Positions 8,989-17,581 of a stretch of 64,000 nucleotides of DNA are shown piece after piece. The notes beneath the pieces are model-generated. The model was given only the letters and a program-made list of their open reading frames with translations. It had not been told where the DNA came from and ran no database searches. How positions within the stretch are numbered: the first letter of the stretch is position 1; each line of letters begins with the position of its first letter. The position numbers and the translations under genes were made by a program. The stretch is from NCBI RefSeq assembly GCF_900099765.1, contig NZ_FNDX01000003.1:62001-126000 (forward strand), given 5' to 3'. The DNA is from Paenibacillus typhae (GTDB taxonomy: Bacteria > Bacillota > Bacilli > Paenibacillales > Paenibacillaceae).

Positions 8989-9468
8989 CTATTGCTGCAC
9001 ATTCTCCTGCAAAAGGGTTAAAAGTTTTGTCAGTTTATGTTGAAAAAGATTTTTTTCTTCGGCGGTAATCGCCTTAGGCCCTTTGGAATAGTGCCCACGC
9101 CGGCGTTCCACCGCTCTGGCATGCCTGCCTTCCAGCATAAAATCCATATTGGAATCCTCATACTCCTGCCCGCGGTTCGACAGTACTCTGCAGCGTTTGC
9201 CAAGCGCCAGTGCAGCCAGGCCGTAGTCCTGGGTAATAACGATATCCCCGGCAGCAATATGATTGGCGATGTAAAGATCGGCACTGTCTGCTCCGCGGTC
9301 AACCTGAACCACTGTAACTCCTTCATCCGCCTGAAGCACATGGTCGTAAGAAGAAACCATCAGCACAGGAACTTCAAAGGCACGCGCACAAGCCGTAATC
9401 TCTTTTTTCACCGGACAAGCATCCCCGTCGACAACAATTTTCCTTCCGCGGGGCATTTCCATCGCCAT
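8989..9468 (-). CDS. yqxD: YaiI/YqxD family protein (UPF0178)
   Basis: The ~159-residue product is UPF0178/YaiI-YqxD, a NYN/PIN-like fold protein of unproven function. It begins with IVVDGDACPVKKEI, contains QVDRGADSADLYIANH and ITQDYGLAALAL, and has the family motif RRRGHYSKGPK near the C-terminus. Acidic residues in VDGDACP and the ITQDYGL block resemble a PIN nuclease site (inference). Start choice is unclear between GTG at 9471 and ATG at 9468 (AGGA 8 nt upstream); ATG is preferred. It lies just upstream of dnaG as in Bacillus. A perfect inverted repeat lies about 70 nt upstream. Confidence 0.9.
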   Translation of the reverse strand: MAMEMPRGRKIVVDGDACPVKKEITACARAFEVPVLMVSSYDHVLQADEGVTVVQVDRGADSADLYIANHIAAGDIVITQDYGLAALALGKRCRVLSNRGQEYEDSNMDFMLEGRHARAVERRRGHYSKGPKAITAEEKNLFQHKLTKLLTLLQENVQQ

Positions 9469-9535
9469 CACCAGATTCCTGTGTAATATATATACGCTTT
9501 ACGCAAACCGAAATCCTTCTTTCGATAAAGCATAA

Positions 9536-9578
9536 ATACGGAACGGATGTCAACTTACGCATTGGCACCGTTCCGTAT
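9536..9578. promoter_or_regulatory. 11-bp perfect inverted repeat upstream of yqxD
   Basis: ATACGGAACGG (9536-9546) and CCGTTCCGTAT (9568-9578) are perfect inverted copies separated by 21 nt, giving 32 bp between arm centres. A minus-strand TTGACA (about 9547-9552) lies in the spacer, with only weak -10 candidates after it. It may be a two-site operator over a yqxD-dnaG-rpoD promoter, or a terminator-like structure after glyS, although there is no U-tract. Confidence 0.4.
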
Positions 9579-9718
9579 ATTTATACCCCAAAGCATCGAT
9601 CTATACCATAGTTCACACAAAATCACAACTTTTTCAGGGCTGCTGCCCAAAAACCGGTGAGTGCTTCCTATAGCCAAGCTCTACTTGCGCCAAGCCGCTC
9701 CTGTATCCGGCAGGGTAA

Positions 9719-11800
9719 TTACCACACCAGCTTGCCAAAATCGGCAAAGACTCTGGAGTCTGCATCCACCCCTGCCAAAAGCGCAAGACGGTTCGTGCGG
9801 ATCTGCTCGTCCTCGGCCATAACCATTACGGAATCGAAGAACCCGGTAACGGCATCCTTCAAGCCGGACAGAATGCGCAGCGCTTCAGCAGCATTGCGGG
9901 CAGCAATAGCCTCCTGATATGGCGCATGAATACTCTGCCATGTCTCATACAGCTTGATTTCGGCTTCTTCCTTCAGCAGGGAAGGCTCGATAACAGTACC
10001 CTCTGCGGCTTTGGCAGCCAGATTGCTGACGCGGGTTAAGGAATCTACGGTAACTTTAAAATCATCCTGAGTACTTACAGCTTCGGTAAGTGCCCGGCTT
10101 CTGCCGACAACATCAACGATGTCGTCAAAACCGGCAGCGGTTGCTGCTTCTACAACATCATAGCGAATATTGTCATCAGCCAGCAGGCGTTTTACACGCA
10201 GACCGAAGAACTCGTACAGGTTATTACGCAGTTCAGGGGCAAAATGTTTCTCTTTACGTAAATTTTCATGTACTTCCACGGCCGCTGCGAAAATTTCCTG
10301 CAAGGTGATAGACAGCTTATGCTCCAGGAGCATCTGCACAATGCCTGCCGCCTGACGGCGCAGCGCGTAAGGGTCCTGGGAACCGGTCGGGATGATTCCG
10401 ATGGAAAAGCTTCCGACGATCGTATCAATTTTATCGGCAAGGCTGACAACCAGACCCGCTTCGGTCGAAGGCACGCTATCTCCGGCAAAACGCGGCTGGT
10501 AATGCTCAAAGATCCCTTTTGCCACATTCTCGGCTTCTCCGGCTTTGCGGGCGTAATCTTCACCCATTGTGCCCTGCAGCTCAGGGAACTCACCGACCAT
10601 CTGGGTCACCAGATCGAATTTGCAGATATCGGCAGTACGGCTTACTTCAGCTGCTGCAGCTGCAGACAGTCCAAGCTTGGATGCCAAAGAATCGGCAATG
10701 GCCCGGATTCTGCGCACTTTATCGCCTACGCTGCCCAGTTCCACCTGATAAACAATGGTTTCCAGCTTGGCCAGGGCATCGCTGATCTGCAGCTTCTGGT
10801 CTTCCTCATAGAAGAACTTGGCATCCGACAGGCGGGCGCGAAGAACCTTCTCGTTCCCTTTGGCAATCACATCAAGCGATTCTGCATTACCGTTACGCAC
10901 GGTTACGAAGAACGGCAGCAGCTTGCCTGCGCTGTCCAGAACAGGGAAGTAACGCTGATGCTCACGCATTGAAGTGATCAGCACGTCCTGCGGAATATCC
11001 AGGAAGGAAGGATCAAAGGTACCGAACAGCACAGTCGGTGTCTCCACCAGGAACAGGACCTCTTCCAGCAAATCTTCCTTGATCGCGATCGTCCATTCTT
11101 TGTCTGCAGCCAGCTTGTTGATCTGGTTCAGGATCAGTTCCTCTCGTTCCTGTACATCGACCAGCACATGCTGTGCCCGCAGCGCTTCAACATAATCTGC
11201 CGGCTGGGCAATAACAGCATCCGTACCCAGGAAACGGTGGCCGCGGCTCACATTACCTGCTTTGACGCCGGTGATTTCCAGATTAACAATCTCCTGGCCG
11301 AACAAAGCCACCAGCCAGCGGATCGGGCGGACGAATTTGAAATCATAAGCGCCCCAGCGCATATTTTTAGGGAAGGTCATCGCATTCACGATTCCAGTCA
11401 GACCATCAGCAAGCAGGGAGGAAGTCTCAACGCCGTCGCTGTTTTTGGTCACATAGATGTATTCAACACCTGCCAGCTCCTTGAATGTGAACTGCTCGGG
11501 AGATACACCCTGGCTGCGGGCAAAACCAAGCGCCGCCTTGCTCCAGTCACCGTTAGCATCCAGCGCGATTTTGCGGGATGGACCCTTTACTTCTTCACTT
11601 ACATCGGACTGCCGCTCGGCAGCCTCTTTTACCAGTACAGCCAGTCTGCGCGGGGTAGCATAAGCTGTTACTCCGCTGTGCTCAATGCGTGAAGCCTCCA
11701 GCCATTTGGCTGTTCTGTCCTGAAGCTGCTCCATCGCCGCCCGGATAAAGCGGGCCGGAATTTCCTCAAGTCCGATCTCGAACAAAATATCTTTAGACAT
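9719..11800 (-). CDS. glyS: Glycyl-tRNA synthetase beta subunit
   Basis: The 693-residue beta subunit of the alpha2beta2 bacterial glycyl-tRNA synthetase handles tRNA recognition. It starts [20 protein letters not shown], the family signature. The central part includes [21 protein letters not shown] and an HD-like region ([15 protein letters not shown]), and the C-terminus is the DALR-type anticodon-binding domain ([25 protein letters not shown]). The ATG at 11800 has AAGG 8 nt upstream and overlaps glyQ by 8 nt, preferred to a GTG three codons earlier. It is expressed with glyQ from the T-box leader. Confidence 0.97.
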   Translation of the reverse strand: MSKDILFEIGLEEIPARFIRAAMEQLQDRTAKWLEASRIEHSGVTAYATPRRLAVLVKEAAERQSDVSEEVKGPSRKIALDANGDWSKAALGFARSQGVSPEQFTFKELAGVEYIYVTKNSDGVETSSLLADGLTGIVNAMTFPKNMRWGAYDFKFVRPIRWLVALFGQEIVNLEITGVKAGNVSRGHRFLGTDAVIAQPADYVEALRAQHVLVDVQEREELILNQINKLAADKEWTIAIKEDLLEEVLFLVETPTVLFGTFDPSFLDIPQDVLITSMREHQRYFPVLDSAGKLLPFFVTVRNGNAESLDVIAKGNEKVLRARLSDAKFFYEEDQKLQISDALAKLETIVYQVELGSVGDKVRRIRAIADSLASKLGLSAAAAAEVSRTADICKFDLVTQMVGEFPELQGTMGEDYARKAGEAENVAKGIFEHYQPRFAGDSVPSTEAGLVVSLADKIDTIVGSFSIGIIPTGSQDPYALRRQAAGIVQMLLEHKLSITLQEIFAAAVEVHENLRKEKHFAPELRNNLYEFFGLRVKRLLADDNIRYDVVEAATAAGFDDIVDVVGRSRALTEAVSTQDDFKVTVDSLTRVSNLAAKAAEGTVIEPSLLKEEAEIKLYETWQSIHAPYQEAIAARNAAEALRILSGLKDAVTGFFDSVMVMAEDEQIRTNRLALLAGVDADSRVFADFGKLVW

Positions 11801-12680
11801 GCTCAGCACCTTCTTTCTTCAGCAGCGGGAAGCCCAGCTTCTCGCGTTCCTCCATATAGGTCGCAGCCACGGTACGGGCCAGATTACGTACTCTTGTAAT
11901 AAAGCCGGTCCGTTCCGTCACACTGATCGCACCGCGCGCATCCAAAAGGTTGAAGGTATGCGAGCATTTCAGCACATAATCGTAGGCCGGGAATACCAGA
12001 TGGTTCTCCATCGCTCTGCGTGCTTCCTGCTCGTAGGTGTTAAACAGGGTGAACAGCATCTGCACATCGGATACTTCAAAGGTATACGTGGAATGCTCAA
12101 CCTCAGGCTGATGGAAAACGTCACCGTAAGTCACGCCGTCCACCCACTCCAGATCGAACACATTTTCTTTCTCCTGAATGTAGGAAGCCAGCCGCTCCAT
12201 ACCGTAAGTAATTTCTACTGCTACCGGACTGGTCTCAATTCCGCCGACCTGCTGGAAATAAGTAAACTGCGTGATTTCCATCCCGTCCAGCCATACTTCC
12301 CAGCCGAGGCCCGCGCAGCCCAGCGACGGATTCTCCCAGTTATCTTCTACAAAACGGATGTCATGCAAAAGCGGGTCTACGCCCAGCGCCTTCAGACTGT
12401 CCAGATACAGCTCCTGGATGTTGTCCGGTGAAGGCTTGATGATGACCTGGAACTGGTGATGCTGGTACAGACGGTTCGGGTTCTCTCCATAACGGCCGTC
12501 TGACGGGCGGCGGGAAGGCTCCACATAAGCTACCTTCCACGGCTCAGGTCCCAGTGAACGCAAGAACGTCATCGGGTTCATCGTTCCGGCCCCTTTTTCC
12601 GTATCGTACGGGTTGACGAGAATACAATTCTGTTCTGCCCAGAACTGCTGCAGCGTCAAAATCATCTGCTGAAAATTCAT
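11793..12680 (-). CDS. glyQ: Glycyl-tRNA synthetase alpha subunit
   Basis: The 295-residue catalytic alpha subunit activates glycine. The class II synthetase motifs are visible in the typical order: [40 protein letters not shown] (motif 2) and [20 protein letters not shown], with [11 protein letters not shown] (motif 3) further on. The length matches the family. It is the first gene after the glycine T-box leader and overlaps glyS. Confidence 0.98.
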   Translation of the reverse strand: MNFQQMILTLQQFWAEQNCILVNPYDTEKGAGTMNPMTFLRSLGPEPWKVAYVEPSRRPSDGRYGENPNRLYQHHQFQVIIKPSPDNIQELYLDSLKALGVDPLLHDIRFVEDNWENPSLGCAGLGWEVWLDGMEITQFTYFQQVGGIETSPVAVEITYGMERLASYIQEKENVFDLEWVDGVTYGDVFHQPEVEHSTYTFEVSDVQMLFTLFNTYEQEARRAMENHLVFPAYDYVLKCSHTFNLLDARGAISVTERTGFITRVRNLARTVAATYMEEREKLGFPLLKKEGAEHV

Positions 12681-12796
12681 ACTACCGACTCCTTCGCTTT
12701 ACAAGTGTAGTTGGCATCGCTGCCTTGAAGCATCTTACTGTGCCGCGATGGAGGCGGCGTTCTTCTATGCTGCAGCCGTTACCAGCGGCTGCATGC

Positions 12797-12846
12797 AAAA
12801 AAGCTCCCGCCCCCATGCCTGATATCCAGACATAGGGACGAGAGCT
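12797..12846 (-). terminator. T-box regulated intrinsic terminator
   Basis: On the minus strand AGCTCTCGTCCC... pairs with ...GGGGGCGGGAGCT over about 18 bp, including several G-U pairs, followed by TTTTTTG. The 5' arm lies directly after the T-box sequence, as expected for a T-box transcription switch. Confidence 0.92.
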
Positions 12847-13075
12847 TGACTTATACTCCCGCGGTTCCACCCTACTTGATTCCGCCTTGCATTGCCGGCT
12901 GCTGCTATCCGCACCGCTGCAACACGAATTGACGAAATCCACTTTTCATTCTGCCGTTTCCGCACTCCCGGGTGCCCTGTTCATGAACCATGCGCTGCCG
13001 GGCTTCCACTCTCCCCGGCTCGCTTAAGCGGCATCTTGTTCATTACTTTCCCGATCACTGCACGTCTCTGAGAAT
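12797..13075 (-). ncRNA. Glycine-specific T-box leader of glyQS
   Basis: A tRNA-sensing leader lies 116 nt upstream of glyQ. The conserved T-box AGGGTGGAACCGCGGG is at 12858-12873 on the minus strand, in the antiterminator position. A stem I structure lies from about 13070 down to 12960. The candidate specifier is GGC (12974-12976), a glycine codon followed by ACC as in many T-box specifier loops. In known members, uncharged tRNA-Gly pairs with the specifier and the T-box bulge and prevents termination. The 5' end is approximate. Confidence 0.93.
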
Positions 13076-13143
13076 TCAGAGTAATACACGGCTGTAAAAT
13101 TAAAAAGAAACTGTTCCCATAGTAACGGAAATTTCGGGATTCG

Positions 13144-13899
13144 TCAAATATCGTATTTATCAAGCTGGTCCAGAAAGCCCTGTGACTTCAATTTCAGCCC
13201 GAGCTGGGCATCCATGAAGGCTCGCATAATCTTTTTCAGCTCGCTGCGGGTAGCTTCCTTGACATCGACATTGCCGAGGCGTGTCAGATCCAGGGCCGCA
13301 AACAGCCGCAGCAGCTTCAGGGCACGCGGAGAAATCTCCATCGCCGGAGGATCATTGTGCCTGCAGCTGCGGCATAACACGCCGCCGAGCCGCGGGCTGA
13401 TCCGCAGCTCTTCGTCCGGCTTGTCCAGCCCGCAGGCAATGCACTGGTCCAGCTCCGGCCCGTACCCTGCAGCCTGCAGTATTTTCATCTCAAACACATT
13501 AATAATGATACCGGGTTCCTTGTCTTCCTCCAGTGCACTGAGACATGCAGACAGCTGGCGGAACCAGAAGCTGCCGGTCTCCTCATCATGTAATACACGG
13601 TCCAGGAGCTCGCACGCATATGAAGCATACGCCGCTTTGATCAGGTCTGTTCTTAGAGCATGACGGGATTGTATGATTTCACCGGCATTCAGTGTTCCCA
13701 GTCCCCCGTTGTTGCGAAAAAATACAAATTCCCCTGTTGTAAACAGCTGGATCAGCGCAGCATGACGGCTCTTGACCTTTTTTGCTCCCCTGACAAGAAC
13801 CCCTACTTTGCCGGCGTTCTCGGTGCAAATCGTAATGATGGCGTTCCCTTCGCCGTAATCCATACTGCGGATGACGATCCCTTCCACCCTGTGTAGCAT
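13144..13899 (-). CDS. recO: DNA repair protein RecO
   Basis: The 251-residue product is RecO, which loads RecA with RecF/RecR and anneals ssDNA. The N-terminal OB-fold begins MLHRVEGIVIRSMDYGEGNA and continues with GVLVRGAKKVKSRHA. A zinc finger typical of Bacillota RecO has two CxxC pairs: QCIACG (residues ~150) and LCRSC (~173). The ATG at 13899 has GGGGGA upstream; an in-frame start six codons earlier has no better site. It lies between yqzL and the glyQS T-box, as in B. subtilis. Confidence 0.95.
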   Translation of the reverse strand: MLHRVEGIVIRSMDYGEGNAIITICTENAGKVGVLVRGAKKVKSRHAALIQLFTTGEFVFFRNNGGLGTLNAGEIIQSRHALRTDLIKAAYASYACELLDRVLHDEETGSFWFRQLSACLSALEEDKEPGIIINVFEMKILQAAGYGPELDQCIACGLDKPDEELRISPRLGGVLCRSCRHNDPPAMEISPRALKLLRLFAALDLTRLGNVDVKEATRSELKKIMRAFMDAQLGLKLKSQGFLDQLDKYDI

Positions 13900-13935
13900 G
13901 CCTCTTCCCCCAACCATCCGGCAAGCAACCAGTCT

Positions 13936-14079
13936 TTACTCAGCTTCTTCATCAAGAACCTGCTCTTCCTCCGCAGACAGCGGCCCGCCTAAATCCAGCG
14001 GATCTCCGGCTTGCCTGTACAGCAGATATGCATCGACATCTCCAGTCATTGCAAAATACTTCCACGAAAAGTCTCGCAT
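13936..14079 (-). CDS. yqzL: YqzL family small protein
   Basis: The 47-codon gene encodes MRDFSWKYFAMTGDVDAYLL and continues with an acidic tail rich in Glu (AEEEQVLDEEAE). This matches YqzL, a conserved small protein of unknown function found between era and recO in Bacillaceae. It has AAAGGATG about 8 nt before the ATG. The gene is short and easily missed; start, stop, position and the W-K-Y-F-A-TG-YLL pattern support it. Confidence 0.9.
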   Translation of the reverse strand: MRDFSWKYFAMTGDVDAYLLYRQAGDPLDLGGPLSAEEEQVLDEEAE

Positions 14080-14186
14080 TCGTATTCATCCTTTCTTCGG
14101 AAACACGATGTCTCTTCAGAGATAGGATGTGCGCTGAGCGGAGGTTTATCCTTGCAATTCCTGCCAGAAAGAAGCGGAGCCAGGCT

Positions 14187-15080
14187 TTAAACGTCCTTGT
14201 GGAAGCCCAGATCGCGCAGAACGCGGTCCTGGTTGCGCCAGTCTTTTTTCACTTTAACCCATAGCTCCAGGAAAATCTTCGATCCCAGCAGGTTCTCGAT
14301 ATCGGTGCGGGCCCGTCTGCCGACTTCCTTCAGCATCGCCCCCTGCTTGCCGATAATAATCCCCTTCTGGGAATCGCGCTCAACAAAAATAACCGCACTG
14401 ATATGCACTACACCGTTAGGTTCAACACGCATATCCTCAATGCCTACCGCAATGGAATGCGGAACCTCTTCGCGGGTCATGTGCAGAATTTTCTCGCGGA
14501 TCAGCTCGGCACAGACGAATTGCTCCGGATGGTCCGTCACCTGGTCCTCTGGATAATACTGCGGCCCTTCCGGCAGATATTTGGAAATCTGCTCCAGCAG
14601 CGTATTGACGTTGCTGCCCAGCTTGGCGGAAATCGGAACGATCTCGGCAAACGTGTGCAGCTTGTTGTATTCCGTAATCAGCGGAAGGAGTGCTTCCGGC
14701 TCGATTTTGTCAATCTTGTTCATTACCAGGATTACCGGTGTCTTGACCTCCTTCAGCTGCTCCGCGATGAACCGGTCACCGCCGCCCATCCCTTCCGCAG
14801 CATCCACCAGGAACAGCACCGCTTCCACCTCATGCAGTGTGCTTAGTGCTGTCATGTTCATGTAATCGCCAAGCTTGGACTGTCTTTTATGGATACCCGG
14901 CGTGTCCAGGAACACGATCTGCGAATTGTTCGCCGTGTACACCCCATGGATTTTGTTGCGCGTCGTCTGCGGCTTGTCCGACATGATGGCGATTTTCTGG
15001 CCGATCACTTGGTTCATGAGCGTCGATTTGCCAACATTCGGTCTGCCGATAATGGCGACAAACCCTGATTTGAATTTCAT
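14187..15080 (-). CDS. era: GTPase Era
   Basis: The 297-residue essential GTPase binds the 3' end of 16S rRNA and helps 30S maturation. G motifs are visible: [13 protein letters not shown] (G1), QTTRNKIHG (G2), DTPGIHK (G3), VMNKIDK (G4) and ISAK (G5). The C-terminal KH domain (about 200-290) carries [19 protein letters not shown]. The start has AAAGGGAAG upstream. It lies downstream of cdd in order but is separated by an unusually long, repeat-filled gap of about 800 nt. Confidence 0.98.
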   Translation of the reverse strand: MKFKSGFVAIIGRPNVGKSTLMNQVIGQKIAIMSDKPQTTRNKIHGVYTANNSQIVFLDTPGIHKRQSKLGDYMNMTALSTLHEVEAVLFLVDAAEGMGGGDRFIAEQLKEVKTPVILVMNKIDKIEPEALLPLITEYNKLHTFAEIVPISAKLGSNVNTLLEQISKYLPEGPQYYPEDQVTDHPEQFVCAELIREKILHMTREEVPHSIAVGIEDMRVEPNGVVHISAVIFVERDSQKGIIIGKQGAMLKEVGRRARTDIENLLGSKIFLELWVKVKKDWRNQDRVLRDLGFHKDV

Positions 15081-15245
15081 ATGATCTTCCCTTTCGTGTT
15101 AAAACAAAAATTAAAAAGCTTAAAACCTTTTTCGATCCCCCTAAATCCCCCTTAGCCAAGGGGGACCCCAAGGGCCCCGGCCCTCTGGACACCCGGAAAT
15201 GGGCGGGTAATTGGTTGCCGGTGCTTCGAGCAGACAATTGGTACA

Positions 15246-15281
15246 ATGAGCGCTTTCGTTCCCTGCGGGAACACGCTGGAC
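15246..15281. repeat. Duplicated hairpin element, copy 1
   Basis: This copy reads ATGAGCGCTTTCGTTCCCTG followed by CGGGAACACGCTGGAC. It contains GTTCCC-TGC-GGGAAC, a small hairpin. A second copy lies at 15340-15376 with the same flanks and a different loop. Confidence 0.7.
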
Positions 15282-15339
15282 TGTCGCGCTCGTAGTGGCG
15301 TGTAAGTGACTGTCGGTGCTTGAGCGGGCTTACGGTGCT

Positions 15340-15376
15340 ATGAGCGCTTTCGTTCCCTCCATGGAACACGCTGGAC
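15340..15376. repeat. Duplicated hairpin element, copy 2
   Basis: This copy has the same flanks as 15246-15281 (ATGAGCGCTTTCGTTCCCT ... GGAACACGCTGGAC). The hairpin centre is GTTCC-CTCCAT-GGAAC, so the arms still pair although the loop sequence differs. Confidence 0.7.
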
Positions 15377-15529
15377 GGCGGCGCTGGGATGTTGTTAACT
15401 AAGCAATCTTTAGGACCTCATCCTACCTAAGGAGCTCCAATGACGCAAGGATATTAGTTAACTAACCAAGTAGCAATTGTATGCTTTGTAGCTAGGTAAT
15501 ATTGGAGCTGGCACAACGTCGACAGAGGC

Positions 15530-15719
15530 TTTAGTTGTATTTTGTACAATTATTTCAGCCTGAACCGGCTGTTTTGCTGATTTAGCTGTATTTCGTACAG
15601 TTATTTTTGACTATTTGAGCGATTTTGACAAATTTAAGCCAAAATAGTTGTACAGACTGCAGTTAAACTCAGCTGCGAGCAAATATAGCCAGATTTAAAT
15701 GTACAAAGTGCAATTAAGC
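15530..15719. repeat. Inverted array of degenerate 51-nt repeat units
   Basis: Four copies of a motif like TTTAGTTGTATTTTGTACAA are present. Two are direct, at 15530-15559 and 15581-15611 (period 51). Two are inverted, at 15638-15668 and 15688-15719 (end-to-end period also 51). The tails of the inner units overlap around 15620-15640, making the whole tract a dyad. No coding sequence is seen. It resembles a dispersed repeat family; its function is unknown. Confidence 0.7.
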
Positions 15720-15745
15720 TTGAGCGTAGCTCTTCGGCCGGCGCG

Positions 15746-15828
15746 AGCAGGCCAAGGGGCAACTGATCAGAAAACAACTGGCCAGCACCAGCAGGCCAAA
15801 TGGATACGTCCAGATAGCAACTGATCAG
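15746..15828. repeat. Imperfect direct repeats after the 51-nt array
   Basis: AGCAGGCCAA occurs at 15746-15755 and 15790-15799, and GCAACTGATCAG at 15759-15770 and 15817-15828. They lie between the inverted array and the end of cdd. The remainder of the 15081-15874 gap shows no gene. Confidence 0.5.
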
Positions 15829-15874
15829 CCAACAACCGGTCTGACAGCAATCTGCCAGAGAACAAAAGGCCAGT

Positions 15875-16481
<607 letters not shown>

Positions 16482-16688
16482 TGACTGTGTTTAGCCCGAT
16501 TCCACATCTTTTAACTTCAGCAAACTTGCTGCACAGCATTCACTCAATTCGTGAGCAAAGATAATTGCCGGTTTACACACCATTAAATTCCGGCAATTCT
16601 GCATGAATGCTGCAAAGCCGCTTAATAGAAGATGGCGGAGGGCACAAACGCCGGTCCGCCTTCCCGTTCTGCTGAATTTGTAAACTGA

Positions 16689-17084
16689 TTATGACATAAA
16701 CCCGGTGATCCAGTCCATTACCGGGTGATAAAAAACGTAGATTCCCACAATAACGGCAAAAACCGCCGTAAGCAGCACAGCTCCTGCGGCGGTATCTTTG
16801 GCAGTCTTGGCCAGGGGATGAATATCCGGCGACACCAGATCAATCGTCGCTTCAATCGCTGTGTTCAGCAGTTCTGTACTCAGTACAAGCGTTATTGCCA
16901 GCAGCAGCAGCATCCAGCTTGAAGGCGGCAGCCTGAAAAACGCCGCGGCGGCAAGCACCGCCACAGCAAGCACGCTGTGCACCTTCATATTCAGCTCGGA
17001 TTTGAACGCAGCGGCGATGCCCTGCGCAGCAAACCGGAAGGAATGCCAGAATTTTTTGTGGCCCACCGCCGTATTCTTGACCAT
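16689..17084 (-). CDS. dgkA: Diacylglycerol kinase family protein (undecaprenol kinase type)
   Basis: The 131-residue integral membrane kinase belongs to the DgkA family. In Gram-positives this family usually phosphorylates undecaprenol, feeding the lipid carrier pool for peptidoglycan. Three hydrophobic segments are visible (VLAVAVLAAAAFFRLP, WMLLLLAITLVLSTELLNTA, AGAVLLTAVFAVIVGIYVFY). The catalytic signature is ELLNTAIEATIDLVSPDIHP followed by AKDTAAGAV. Start and stop overlap ybeY as TAATG. Confidence 0.93.
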   Translation of the reverse strand: MVKNTAVGHKKFWHSFRFAAQGIAAAFKSELNMKVHSVLAVAVLAAAAFFRLPPSSWMLLLLAITLVLSTELLNTAIEATIDLVSPDIHPLAKTAKDTAAGAVLLTAVFAVIVGIYVFYHPVMDWITGFMS

Positions 17085-17581
17085 TAGCGGGTCAGCCCAA
17101 CCTGTGCCAATACCTGCTCCTGCTTGGACATCATCTCAGCCTCTGATTCCGCATCCTGATGGTCGTAGCCCAGCAAATGCAGGAAGCCGTGAACGAACAG
17201 GAACCCGAGCTCCCGCTCCAGGGAATGGCCGTATTCTTCAGCCTGCTCCTTAGCACGTGTAACAGAGATAATGATATCCCCCAGCGTGTTTGGAACCTCC
17301 CCGTATTCTTCAGCCTCTTCAGACGCATATATAATCTCCGGCTCATCCTCCCCGGCCTCATTCATGGCAAAGGACAGCACATCCGTCGGACGGTCGATTC
17401 CCCGGTATTCGCGGTTCAGCTCATGAATGCGTTCGTTATCAACAAAGGTAAGGTCTACCTCCCCCTTATCAATCCCTTCGGCGGCACCCGCTTTTTGCAG
17501 AATGCTGTCCAGGAGCGTAATCAGCGCGTCCGTAATTTCGTATTCTTCCTGCTCGTTATTCCAATTGATGGCTAGACTCAT
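17084..17581 (-). CDS. ybeY: Endoribonuclease YbeY (rRNA maturation factor)
   Basis: The 165-residue zinc-dependent protein acts in 16S rRNA 3' maturation and ribosome quality control. The metal site is HGFLHLLGYDHQ (H-x3-H-x5-H), near residue 130. Upstream are LNREYRGIDRPTDVLSFAM and LGDIIISVTRAKEQAEEYGH, both typical. It overlaps the phosphodiesterase gene by 4 nt (ATGA) and dgkA by 1 nt, so the group is translationally coupled. Confidence 0.97.
   Translation of the reverse strand: MSLAINWNNEQEEYEITDALITLLDSILQKAGAAEGIDKGEVDLTFVDNERIHELNREYRGIDRPTDVLSFAMNEAGEDEPEIIYASEEAEEYGEVPNTLGDIIISVTRAKEQAEEYGHSLERELGFLFVHGFLHLLGYDHQDAESEAEMMSKQEQVLAQVGLTR

Noticed and set aside
9001..9035. TGACAAAACTTTTA resembling the repeated leader
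   Set aside because: It lies inside the yqxD coding sequence (KLTKLLTLLQ) without the other arm or AGGAGG.
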